The notes below the pieces were generated by a model. It saw only the letters and a list, made by a program, of their open reading frames with translations, ran no database searches and was not told the origin of the DNA. Positions 1-6,897 of a stretch of DNA of 14,531 nucleotides are shown here, in pieces. The stretch covers positions 1 through 14,531 of the forward strand of contig CAYLRY010000056.1 in NCBI GenBank assembly GCA_964386535.1, given 5' to 3'. A program made the position numbers and the translations under genes. The first letter of the stretch is position 1. Each line of letters opens with the position of its first letter. This DNA is from CAYLRY01 sp964386535 (GTDB lineage Bacteria; Chloroflexota; Dehalococcoidia; Dehalococcoidales; UBA3254).

Positions 1-488
1 TTTTAACATATCGATTAGTAATAGTATAAAGGATTTTAAGAGCGGAATAAAAGGCTGTTATACATCCGCTTCCGGTTTACCCGGCAGAATATGCCATAAT
101 TACAAGATGGAGACTCCTTATATTCCTTAGTCAATGGGTATAGCAGCGCATATACATTACATAAAATTCATCAGTGGTTTTGCCCAAGATTATTATATTA
201 ACCAGTGGTATAAAAAAGGCATATCATGCATGATAGTTTGTATTGGGGACAAAGCTGAATCTTGTTAATGATAAAAAAACCTGTTAATATAATAATTATT
301 ATCTTATGAGATTTACTTATACAATAATTGCTGCTGAACTCCACCTTAATAGCTGTCATCCGGGGGACAGACCGCCAGCGGTCTGTCCCCCCAATTATAA
401 TCTTTGCTTATTGTTTTCAGGCTTTAACATCACATGAATTTCCGGGTTTCCAGAACAAATCAGATTATCATATATGGGAGTATATTAA
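1..488. other. Gene-free AT-rich region at the left edge
   Basis: I find no supportable gene here. The stretch is AT-rich with stops in all frames, and the only sizeable ORF (434-646, +) overlaps the real lipoprotein gene out of frame. It contains a perfect 14-bp palindrome TATCATGCATGATA at 222-235 and a long GC-rich palindrome at 362-391, listed separately. A TATAAT at 396-401 lies 88 bases before the lipoprotein start, but its -35 position falls inside the GC-rich palindrome and does not match a consensus, so I do not call a promoter. Confidence 0.6.
362..391. repeat. GC-rich perfect palindrome, REP/MITE-like
   Basis: The arms GGGGGACAGACCGC (362-375) and GCGGTCTGTCCCCC (378-391) are perfect reverse complements of 14 bases around a 2-base centre (CA). 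It stands out as a GC-rich block in AT-rich intergenic DNA. Its form resembles the dispersed GGGGACAG...CTGTCCCC palindromes found between genes in many bacterial genomes. There is no T-run on either side, so it is a poor intrinsic terminator. No second copy was seen in this window, so its repeat nature is an inference. Confidence 0.6.
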
Positions 489-2165
489 ATGAGAAAAACG
501 GTTATTTTCCTGGTTCTTCTATTAATTTGCGCCATGGTCATCACCGGCTGCCAGTCCTCTACCGAGTCAACTGCACCTGTTACTACGCAGTCTGCTATGG
601 CGATAACTACTGCAACGGCGGTCACCCAGTCAGTTCCCACCTCTAAGCCGGCAGCCGCTCAATCTACAGCAACTACTGTAGCCACTACATCAGCAGTATC
701 GGTTAATCCTACATCTTCCAAATATGGCGGTACCATTAAGATTATTGAAGCTTCAGCCCCGGGTACACCCATAGGTGCAGTATGGGAAACCCCAGCCGTC
801 AGCCCTTCCATGCAACTGGCCCTGGAACCCCTGCTGAAGGAACAACTGGACGGCACTCTTTTGCCCCGGCTGGCTACTTCTTATGAAATTGTTTCCGATC
901 CTCAAAATCCTTCGGTGACTTTTACTTTAAGGAAAGGCGTCAAATTCCATGACGGGACTGATTTTAATGCCAGAGCTGTTAAATTCACCCTGGAGAAGAT
1001 AAAAAACTCGGGTTATTTCGGAGGCACCCGGTACTGGAAGTCTCTGGATATCATCGACGATTACACCTTTAAAATTCCTCTGACTGAATGGCGCAACTCA
1101 GTCATGCCGATGTTTGCCCAGAATCAGGTCTTCATCGTCTCCCCCACGGCTTTTGAGAAAAACGGAATAGACTGGATAAGATGGAATATGGTAGGCACCG
1201 GTCCTTTCCAGCAATCAGAATTCAAGCGTGATGTTTCCCTCTCAGCCACCAGGTTCTCCAGTTATTACGAGCAGAGTAAGCCTTATCTGGACGGAGTGAC
1301 TTATCTTTTTGTGGCCGACGAGTTGACCAGACTGGCTTTGTTCAAATCAGGCGGCGCGGATGTATTGAATACCAATGCCAGCGGCAGAGTCGCCTCCGAG
1401 TTTCAGTCCCTGGGCGGCTATAATATTGTGTCTTTGTTAAGCGGCACCTCCACACTGGCTCCTGACGGCGCCAATGCCGATTCGCCCTGGTCTAATGCCA
1501 AGGTACGTATGGCAGCGGAGTACGCCATTGATAAAGAATCGATCTCCAAAACCTTTGGCTATGGCTATACCCAGGCTGCTTACCAACTGCCCAACGCCAA
1601 TTCCCCGGCTTTTATCAAGGACCTGGCCAACCGTAAATATGATACAGCCAAAGCCAGGCAATTATTGACTGAAGCGGGGTTCCCCAACGGATTCAAGACA
1701 AAAATTATCGCCCAGAATACCGTGAACAAAGACATCATTGTGGCCATACAATCGTATCTCAGCAAAGTGGGCATCCAGGCAGAACTGGAGTTCCCTGAAC
1801 CGGCCAAGTTTTTGGAATACCAGAACGGTACCTGGAAAAACGCTATGCTTTATTATACGGTGGGTCAAAACGCCAACTATAATGTAACCTTTGGTTATAA
1901 TTTCGGCTCTCCTCAAGCCATCCTGAGAAGCCTCAAGCAGCCCGCGGATTATGCCACTATCTATAAAGCTGATATGACTTCACCCAAGGTAGATCCGGCA
2001 CTTCAGCAAAAAATTATCCAGGCTTTTTATGACGAGGCTACCATTATCCCCATCAACTATGTTTCCGATATCTGGATACTTAATACAAAACTGAGAGACA
2101 GCGGTCATGCCACCCGGGGCTCAGCAGCCTTCTGGAATCCGGAAAATGCCTGGCTGAGCAAATAA
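489..2165 (+). CDS. ABC transporter substrate-binding lipoprotein, family 5 (peptide/nickel type)
   Basis: This is the extracytoplasmic solute receptor of a DppA/OppA-type importer, likely binding oligopeptides or a related solute at the outer face of the membrane. The N-terminus has a type II signal peptide: basic MRK, a hydrophobic core at residues 4-17, and lipobox ITGC with the acylated Cys at 21. A Ser/Thr/Ala-rich linker (about 22-78) follows, then the SBP_bac_5 domain (about 79-558) with the family pattern FTLRKGVKFHDG and a following Ala-Val-x-Phe-Thr helix. At 558 aa it is full length. A GGGAG site 8 bases before the ATG at 489 supports the start. No permease or ATPase genes lie nearby, so it is an orphan receptor in this window. 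The exact ligand cannot be read from sequence. Confidence 0.9.
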   Translation: MRKTVIFLVLLLICAMVITGCQSSTESTAPVTTQSAMAITTATAVTQSVPTSKPAAAQSTATTVATTSAVSVNPTSSKYGGTIKIIEASAPGTPIGAVWETPAVSPSMQLALEPLLKEQLDGTLLPRLATSYEIVSDPQNPSVTFTLRKGVKFHDGTDFNARAVKFTLEKIKNSGYFGGTRYWKSLDIIDDYTFKIPLTEWRNSVMPMFAQNQVFIVSPTAFEKNGIDWIRWNMVGTGPFQQSEFKRDVSLSATRFSSYYEQSKPYLDGVTYLFVADELTRLALFKSGGADVLNTNASGRVASEFQSLGGYNIVSLLSGTSTLAPDGANADSPWSNAKVRMAAEYAIDKESISKTFGYGYTQAAYQLPNANSPAFIKDLANRKYDTAKARQLLTEAGFPNGFKTKIIAQNTVNKDIIVAIQSYLSKVGIQAELEFPEPAKFLEYQNGTWKNAMLYYTVGQNANYNVTFGYNFGSPQAILRSLKQPADYATIYKADMTSPKVDPALQQKIIQAFYDEATIIPINYVSDIWILNTKLRDSGHATRGSAAFWNPENAWLSK

Positions 2166-2170
2166 GGCGT

Positions 2171-2202
2171 AAAAGGCTGAGCATTAAAGCTCAGCCTTTT
2201 TA
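2171..2202. terminator. Bidirectional intrinsic terminator after the lipoprotein gene
   Basis: A 12-bp perfect stem, AAAAGGCTGAGC (2171-2182) with GCTCAGCCTTTT (2189-2200), encloses the loop ATTAAA. The stem ends in T on the + strand, and the A-run at its 5' side gives a T-run on the - strand. It starts six bases after the lipoprotein stop at 2165 and lies between convergent genes, so it can serve both the lipoprotein (+) and the zinc-ribbon gene (-) ending at 2280. Confidence 0.85.
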
Positions 2203-2279
2203 TGAATATTGATTGAGGAAAAGGAAAACTACCCCCGGATGAATGGTCTATCTGGTGAAATAAGGACTACCTGGAAGAA

Positions 2280-2480
2280 TCAGCGCCGGTACTGGAGCCA
2301 CATTTGTTCGGCAAAATTCATGCGGTTCATATGCTTCAATTCTGATTTTGGATCATAAGAGGGTTTAATTTCGCACTTCAGGCATACCTGCGTCATGACA
2401 TCATCGACCATGCGCGCCTCATGAACGGTATTCTTCCGGCATTTCTCGCACCATATTTTGCTTCTGTTTTTCTTAGCCAT
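2280..2480 (-). CDS. Small zinc-ribbon protein (66 aa), function unknown
   Basis: I do not recognise a named family. The protein is very basic at its N-terminus (MAKKNRSK) and carries CEKC at residues 11-14, a His at 20 in the pattern KNTVHE, and CLKC at 33-36. This is a compact zinc ribbon with two CxxC knuckles. The CxKCxKxTxHE pattern resembles the zinc-binding segment of ribosomal proteins of the L33 and L44e type, which suggests but does not prove RNA or ribosome binding. The C-terminus (40-66) is polar and ends with YRR. GAGGTG upstream of the ATG at 2480 is a strong ribosome site. It is a close relative of the next gene upstream on the same strand, from which it is separated by about 100 bases without a clear terminator, so the two may be co-transcribed. 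Confidence 0.75.
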   Translation of the reverse strand: MAKKNRSKIWCEKCRKNTVHEARMVDDVMTQVCLKCEIKPSYDPKSELKHMNRMNFAEQMWLQYRR

Positions 2481-2581
2481 AGCTTCACCTCAATTAAACG
2501 ATTGTACTGACCCTTTATCCTCTTGGGAGTAAGCCTCTGATCAGGGGCAAGTCTTTTTCCCCTTTAGACAGCCGGGTATGG

Positions 2582-2809
2582 TTAAAAAGGTCTGCCGGTA
2601 TACCACCTGTGTTCTTCGATAGCGCGGTCGGGCTTCAGGCTGTAGCGTTCCCGGGGATCGATGTAGGTTGGATCCAGCATGCGGTCCTTATTTTCCGGAA
2701 TAAACATACATCTGAGGCAAATACTTATTTCCCGGTTATCTTCCAAATGGACTTCATGGATGGTCTTTTTACCGCATTTCTCACAGAAAGAACGAGTTCT
2801 TTTACCCAT
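2582..2809 (-). CDS. Small zinc-ribbon protein (75 aa), paralogue of its neighbour
   Basis: Residues 1-8 are basic (MGKRTRSF). CEKC at 9-12, KKTIHE with His 18, and CLRC at 31-34 make the same zinc ribbon as the 66-aa protein downstream, and the spacing between the two CxxC knuckles is the same. The tail (35-75) is longer and charged, with DPTYIDPRERYSLKPDR. I chose the ATG at 2809 because GGAGG at 2817-2821 sits 7 bases before it. A longer reading from 2875 would add 22 residues, lacks a ribosome site and would run through a likely -10 box. Function is unknown. A nucleic-acid or ribosome-associated role is an inference from size, charge and ribbon type. Confidence 0.75.
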   Translation of the reverse strand: MGKRTRSFCEKCGKKTIHEVHLEDNREISICLRCMFIPENKDRMLDPTYIDPRERYSLKPDRAIEEHRWYTGRPF

Positions 2810-2863
2810 ACCTACACCTCCACGGCAGAATCCAGCGGCTGGTTTATTTCTGCCTATAGATAA

Positions 2864-2872
2864 ATTATATAC
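2864..2872 (-). promoter_or_regulatory. Possible -10 element for the zinc-ribbon pair
   Basis: On the - strand TATAAT (2864-2869) overlaps a TGG-TATATA arrangement that could act as an extended -10. No convincing -35 is seen. The predicted transcript would begin near 2857, about 50 bases before the start at 2809, which agrees with the shorter reading of the 75-aa gene. Confidence 0.35.
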
Positions 2873-3062
2873 CAATCCGGATAGAAATAAAATAAAAAAT
2901 ATTTAACCATAGTCATATTTTGATTAAGCACCCGGAGAGCTGGCTGGATATTGATAATATGAATATATTTTTGAATAAGGAGGTAAACCGGCAAATCAGG
3001 CGAATTTATATTCTGTTACATTTGAAATACCCAGGATCAAGCCAGGATGTGAGTTAGAGGTT

Positions 3063-4010
3063 TTAAGACCGGCTCTCTTTTACAGCGCAAGCGGCCCCGC
3101 AGCCCTGCTTCTGAAATATCTTATCAGGTCGCCAGCATTTCTCCGTTTCATCATATTTGACCATGCCCACGAAACCGCCATCCCGGGTATAGACGCGGCA
3201 AAGCTTTTCCGGGGGTATCTGCCGCGAAACAGATTGCGGGTCCAGAGAAGGACTAACCGGGGCGCCGTTAACCAGGGCGCGCTGCTGTTCCTTTTCCACA
3301 ATCAGGGCATCAAACGGCAAGAGCACAAAATCCAGGGGATACAGCCATGTACCGGCTATTCCGTACTGAAAGGCCTCCTCCAGTTGCGGCAGAGTCAGGG
3401 CTTCTTCAATAGAAAAAGGACCTACCCTGAGACGGACAAGGTTCTGAAGGCTGGCGCCGCAGCCCAGACTCTGTCCCAGGTCATGTGCCAGCGAGCGGAT
3501 ATAAGTCCCCTTGCCGCAGACCACCTCCAGCGTGACTACAGGCGGCTGCCAGTCAACAATCTTCAGGCTGTATATCACAACTTTACGGGCCGGGCGAGCT
3601 ACTTCTATTCCGGAGCGGGCCAGCTTATAAAGCGGCTGACCGCGGTATTTCAACGCGCTGTACATGGGGGGTGTTTGCAGAATGGTGCCCTGGAATTGAG
3701 CTAAAGCTGAGGTTACCCTTTCCAGGCTGATCTCCTGTACGCTGTCCTCCCGGTTAATTTTACCGGAGGAATCATAGGAATCGGTAGTGACCCCCAGAAG
3801 GACCTGGGCCCGGTAGGTCTTGGTTTCTTCAAAAAGAAATTCAATGACCCGGGTGGCCTGTCCCAGACAAACAGGAAGCACGCCTGAGGCCTGGGGATCC
3901 AGCGTACCGGCATGACCAGTATGCCGCTGCCTGCTCCAGCGTTTGATGCAGGCCACTACCTCAAAAGAGGTCAGCCCTGCAGGTTTATGAATATTGAGAA
4001 TGCCGTCCAT
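3063..4010 (-). CDS. truB: tRNA pseudouridine(55) synthase TruB
   Basis: TruB isomerises uridine 55 in the T-loop of tRNAs to pseudouridine. The N-terminal region (1-about 180) has the family signature MDGILNIHKPAGLTS and HTGHAGTLDPQASGVL, with the catalytic Asp at residue 38. The segment PPMYSALKYRGQPLYKLAR and the KGTYIRSLAHDLG motif are also typical. The remainder (about 230-300) is the shorter TruB C-terminal region (EKLCRVYT, GFVGMVKYD). At 315 aa the length is normal. It is the last gene of the nusA-ylxR-infB-rbfA-truB cluster and follows rbfA by 125 bases. The ribosome site is weak, so the exact start is a little less sure, but the N-terminal motif fits it. Confidence 0.97.
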   Translation of the reverse strand: MDGILNIHKPAGLTSFEVVACIKRWSRQRHTGHAGTLDPQASGVLPVCLGQATRVIEFLFEETKTYRAQVLLGVTTDSYDSSGKINREDSVQEISLERVTSALAQFQGTILQTPPMYSALKYRGQPLYKLARSGIEVARPARKVVIYSLKIVDWQPPVVTLEVVCGKGTYIRSLAHDLGQSLGCGASLQNLVRLRVGPFSIEEALTLPQLEEAFQYGIAGTWLYPLDFVLLPFDALIVEKEQQRALVNGAPVSPSLDPQSVSRQIPPEKLCRVYTRDGGFVGMVKYDETEKCWRPDKIFQKQGCGAACAVKESRS

Positions 4011-4047
4011 AATATTTACCAGTTTCGGATTGCCAGTTTATGATTAT

Positions 4048-4061
4048 GAGATACGAGATAT
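4048..4061. repeat. Two heptamer units in the rbfA-truB gap
   Basis: GAGATAC (4048-4054) is followed directly by GAGATAT (4055-4061) in the 125-base gap between rbfA and truB. This is a minimal tandem repeat of 7-base units. It is listed because a second heptamer array lies in the infB-rbfA gap. It could be chance. Confidence 0.4.
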
Positions 4062-4135
4062 CCCCCATTCTAAGTGGAGAATAAACTCCATAATGCAAGC
4101 TGGGTTGAAAAAACAATAGACTGGGCTCTTGATTT

Positions 4136-4513
4136 TTACTCAGGCTTATCCTGACTGGAAGGTTGTTCTTTGATGACCTTGTCCATCAAAGCCAGAAGGT
4201 TGGTAGCGCGTTCAATAGAAGAATCCCACATAAAGTGTAGTTCCGGCACCCGCCTGATTTTCAGGCGCTTTGATAAAACGCTCCGGAAAAAGCCGGAGGA
4301 GTGAGACAGCGCCTCCAGGATTTCCTGTTTTTTCCCCTCTTCACAGAGGCAGGAGACCAGGACTTTAGCATGCTGCAAATCCGGAGTGGTGGTTACGGAG
4401 TTGATGGAAATATAGCCGGTAAGCCGCGGATCTTTGGTTTCACGCTGCAGCATTTCGCTGAGTTCCTGACGAATAAGATGGTTTACCCGCTCCAGGCGGT
4501 GTGTCTGAGGCAT
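4136..4513 (-). CDS. rbfA: 30S ribosome-binding factor RbfA
   Basis: RbfA is a KH-fold protein that binds the immature 30S subunit near the 5' end of 16S rRNA and aids its final maturation, notably in the cold. The 125-aa product shows the usual order: RLERVNHLIRQELSEML helix, DPRLTGYISINSV strand, DLQHAKVLVS strand, then RRVPELHF and the C-terminal helix with SIERATNLLALMDKV. Length is typical. AGGAAA just before the ATG at 4513 is an adequate ribosome site. It sits 49 bases after infB. The DHH phosphoesterase gene often found between rbfA and truB is absent. Confidence 0.95.
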   Translation of the reverse strand: MPQTHRLERVNHLIRQELSEMLQRETKDPRLTGYISINSVTTTPDLQHAKVLVSCLCEEGKKQEILEALSHSSGFFRSVLSKRLKIRRVPELHFMWDSSIERATNLLALMDKVIKEQPSSQDKPE

Positions 4514-4526
4514 TTATTTTCCTTTG

Positions 4527-4547
4527 TTCCAGCTTCCAGTTTCCAGC
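4527..4547. repeat. Heptanucleotide tandem repeat in the infB-rbfA gap
   Basis: Three direct 7-base units, TTCCAGC, TTCCAGT and TTCCAGC, run from 4527 to 4547, ending a few bases before the RbfA ribosome site as read on the - strand. Related CCAGTTT copies appear in the next gap (about 4019-4040). This is a short tandem repeat of the kind scattered in intergenic DNA of some bacteria. No function can be read from it. Confidence 0.6.
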
Positions 4548-4562
4548 TTTAGACTTCTCCTG

Positions 4563-6377
4563 TTAGGCATTCTGCTGTTTTTTCTGGTAAAACTCCAGGA
4601 TATCGCCTGGCTGGAAGTCATTGAAATCCCTCAGGCCGATACCGCATTCAAATCCTGAGGCAACTTCCCGGACGTCATCCTTAAAACGCCGCAAGCTGAT
4701 GACCGTAGTATCTGATAAAACCTTACCTTTACGGATGACCCTTACCGGCAGGTTGCGATTGACTTTGCCTTCAGTGATATAGCTGCCGGCCACTTTGGTA
4801 CCCTTACCGGCAGGGAAGACCTGTCTTACTTCAGCCCTGCCTTCGATTACTTCAATAATTGTAGGCTCAAGCATGCCTTTAAGGGCTTTTTCCACATCAT
4901 CCAGCAGTCCGTAAATAACCTGGTATACCCGGATATCCACGCCCTTGCTGTCAGCCAGGCGGCGGGCGCCGATATCCACATTGGTGTTAAAGCCTATAAT
5001 CAGACCTTCAGAGGCCAGAGCCAGCATGACATCGCCTTCGGTGATATTACCTGTGGAGCAGTGGATAATATTGACCTGTACTTCAGAGGTTCCCAGATGC
5101 TCCAGGGAGGTGCGGATGGGTTCGATGCTGCCCTGGACATCAGTCTTTAAGATAATATTTAGCTCTTTGGCCCGGCCGGTAGAGATGGCATCAAAGAAAG
5201 CGTCCAAACGCAGTCCCTTTGTCTCAGTTTGTTTTTGCTGCTGCTGGCGCTTGAGGATGATGGAACGCGCCTGGGCTTCATCATCCACCACGTTAAAGGC
5301 ATCACCCACCTGAGGCACTTCATTCAAACCCAGGATTTCCACCGGAGTAGCCGGCTCAGCTTTACGGACCTGTTTGCCCTTATCATTAAACATGGCCTTG
5401 ACCTTGCCGAAGATGTTGCCCACCACCAGGATATCGCCAGGCTTCAGGGTGCCGTTTTGCACCAGTACAGTAGCCAGGGGGCCGCGGCTCTTATCCATTT
5501 CCGCTTCAATAACCACACCTGTGGCCGCTTTATTTGGATTGGCTTTCAACTCTTCCATTTCGGCCACCAGCAGCAGATTTTCCAGCAGGTCCGGTATGCC
5601 TTTTTTCTCCTTGGCTGAAACAGGAACAGCAATGGTGTCCCCGCCCCAGTCCTCCACCACCAGGCCGTTGGCGGCAAGCTGCTGTTTGACCAGGTCCGGA
5701 TTGGCTTCCGGTTTATCTATTTTATTAATAGCCACCACGATGGGAACGCCGGCTGCTTTAGCATGGTTAATAGCTTCAATGGTCTGAGGCATAACGCCGT
5801 CATCCGCCGCCACTACCAGGACAGCGATATCAGTAACCTGCGCTCCGCGGGCGCGCATGGCGGTAAAGGCTTCATGTCCGGGGGTATCCAGGAAGGTGAC
5901 TTTCTTGCCGTCTATCTCCACCTGGTAAGCACCGATATGCTGGGTAATGCCCCCGGCCTCGGAATCCATGACATTGGCCTGGCGGATAGCATCCAGGAGG
6001 CGAGTTTTACCGTGATCGACATGCCCCATAATGGTCACCACAGGTGGACGCAGGACCAGGTCCGCACCCTTTTCTTCCTTAACCAGTTTTTTAATCTTCA
6101 CAGCGGCGCTGGCTGCAACTTTAGCTTTGGCCTTGGGTTTAACATCATAGCCAAACCCGTTGGCCACCATGGCAGCTACATCAAAGTTGATGACCTGGTT
6201 AATATTGGCCATAATGCCGTTCCTCATCAACTGCTTAATGGCCTCAATGGAACTTATTTGCAAAAGATCAGCCAATTCCTTGACGCTGATTGAGGCAGGA
6301 AGCTCGACAACAGGCGCTTTGGGAGAGTTGGAATGATCACTCAACTTTACATCACCTGATTTACCCAAGTTTGCCAC
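4563..6377 (-). CDS. infB: Translation initiation factor IF-2
   Basis: IF-2 is the GTPase that brings fMet-tRNA to the 30S subunit and promotes subunit joining. The N-terminal IF2_N helix-bundle domain spans about 28-79 and is followed by a short Lys/Ala linker (80-105). The G domain shows GHVDHGKT (118-125, P-loop), DTPGHEAF (164-171), NKID (218-221) and SAK (254-256). Domain II (about 285-370) starts with VVIEAEMDKSRGP. Domain III (LNIILKTDVQGSIEPI) and the fMet-tRNA-binding C-terminal domain (with GFECGIGL) are complete. At 604 aa it is a short IF-2, because the long variable N-terminal extension is missing. Translation starts at GTG (6375-6377) behind a strong AAGGAG. The gap to ylxR upstream is 169 bases. 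Confidence 0.97.
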   Translation of the reverse strand: MANLGKSGDVKLSDHSNSPKAPVVELPASISVKELADLLQISSIEAIKQLMRNGIMANINQVINFDVAAMVANGFGYDVKPKAKAKVAASAAVKIKKLVKEEKGADLVLRPPVVTIMGHVDHGKTRLLDAIRQANVMDSEAGGITQHIGAYQVEIDGKKVTFLDTPGHEAFTAMRARGAQVTDIAVLVVAADDGVMPQTIEAINHAKAAGVPIVVAINKIDKPEANPDLVKQQLAANGLVVEDWGGDTIAVPVSAKEKKGIPDLLENLLLVAEMEELKANPNKAATGVVIEAEMDKSRGPLATVLVQNGTLKPGDILVVGNIFGKVKAMFNDKGKQVRKAEPATPVEILGLNEVPQVGDAFNVVDDEAQARSIILKRQQQQKQTETKGLRLDAFFDAISTGRAKELNIILKTDVQGSIEPIRTSLEHLGTSEVQVNIIHCSTGNITEGDVMLALASEGLIIGFNTNVDIGARRLADSKGVDIRVYQVIYGLLDDVEKALKGMLEPTIIEVIEGRAEVRQVFPAGKGTKVAGSYITEGKVNRNLPVRVIRKGKVLSDTTVISLRRFKDDVREVASGFECGIGLRDFNDFQPGDILEFYQKKQQNA

Positions 6378-6422
6378 GGCTAAACTCCTTCCTATGTGGA
6401 CATAAATGCTTATAAAAATACC

Positions 6423-6437
6423 GGTGAAAAATTCACC
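6423..6437. other. Small hairpin in the ylxR-infB gap
   Basis: GGTGAA (6423-6428) and TTCACC (6432-6437) form a 6-bp inverted repeat with a 3-base loop, flanked by further CCGG copies. It lies about 50 bases before the infB start on the transcribed strand. It might shape the infB leader, but is too weak to call a terminator. Confidence 0.35.
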
Positions 6438-6534
6438 TTATTATGGAACAAACCGGTAAAACTCCCCTGGCCGGAGGGAATAGCGGCTGAAATTCTCCTT
6501 TTCTCATTAATGAATTAAAAATCCCTCAGGTATT

Positions 6535-6580
6535 CTTTTATAAAAATTAGATCCCCTCCCCCCCTTTGAATGGAGGGGAT
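6535..6580 (-). repeat. Palindromic element covering the ylxR 3' end, possible attenuator
   Basis: Arms ATCCCCTCC (6551-6559) and GGAGGGGAT (6572-6580) are perfect 9-bp inverted repeats with a 12-base loop. On the - strand the stem is followed by CTAATTTTTAT, which gives a terminator-like shape between ylxR and infB. The left half encodes the last residues of YlxR (SPPFKGGEG), a peptide typical of dispersed CCCCTCC...GGAGGGG repeats read as protein. It may therefore be an inserted intergenic repeat, an attenuator, or both. Confidence 0.5.
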
Positions 6581-6897
6581 TTAACCTTTGCAACAGTATT
6601 ATCAATGCCTCTAACAAATTTTACAAGTTTTTCTCTATCTTCAGGTTTAAGACTGGTGCGCAAGGCGTATTCCAACCGGCCATTAGCCAGTGCTTTCTCC
6701 CAGCAAACGGCTGTCCGGCATATATAAGCCCCCCGGCCGGACTTCTTGCCGGTCAGGTCAATTTCTATACCACTTCCGGCAGCATGTACCAACCGTACCA
6801 TTTCTCTTTTAGGGCCGGTATGACGGCAGGCCACACAGGTCCTCTGAGGGATATGTCTGGCTTGAGGTACGGCAGGTTTAACCTTCGTCATCGGCAT
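6547..6897 (-). CDS. ylxR: YlxR/RnpM family RNA-binding protein (DUF448)
   Basis: YlxR is a small RNA-binding protein conserved between nusA and infB; in Bacillus subtilis it is known as RnpM, a modulator of RNase P. The core shows PQRTCVACR, the downstream GxKKxGRGAYICR pattern (GKKSGRGAYICR) and a second Cys (AVCWEKAL). The gene overlaps the nusA 3' end, so translation is probably coupled. The start could be GTG 6900, ATG 6897 or ATG 6891; GGAG lies closest to the first two, and I chose 6897. The last dozen residues (KVKSPPFKGGEGI) lie beyond the normal fold and derive from a DNA palindrome. Length is 116 aa, slightly long for the family because of this tail. Confidence 0.92.
   Translation of the reverse strand: MPMTKVKPAVPQARHIPQRTCVACRHTGPKREMVRLVHAAGSGIEIDLTGKKSGRGAYICRTAVCWEKALANGRLEYALRTSLKPEDREKLVKFVRGIDNTVAKVKSPPFKGGEGI

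Noticed and set aside
434..646. 70-codon + ORF overlapping the lipoprotein start
   Set aside because: It overlaps the signal-peptide region in another frame and has no recognisable features; the lipoprotein frame is certain.
2977..2984. Perfect AAGGAGGT on the + strand downstream of truB
   Set aside because: No start codon follows at a usable distance and no ORF continues from it; probably chance or a relic.
3234..3704. 156-codon + ORF opposite truB
   Set aside because: It is antisense to a complete, well-conserved truB gene.
5229..6293. Several + strand ORFs opposite infB
   Set aside because: They lie fully antisense to a clear infB, have no recognisable domains and are shadows of codon bias.
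6447..6520. 24-codon ORF (MRKGEFQPLF...) in the ylxR-infB gap, - strand
   Set aside because: The only upstream purine-rich site is too far from the ATG, and the peptide has no notable feature.
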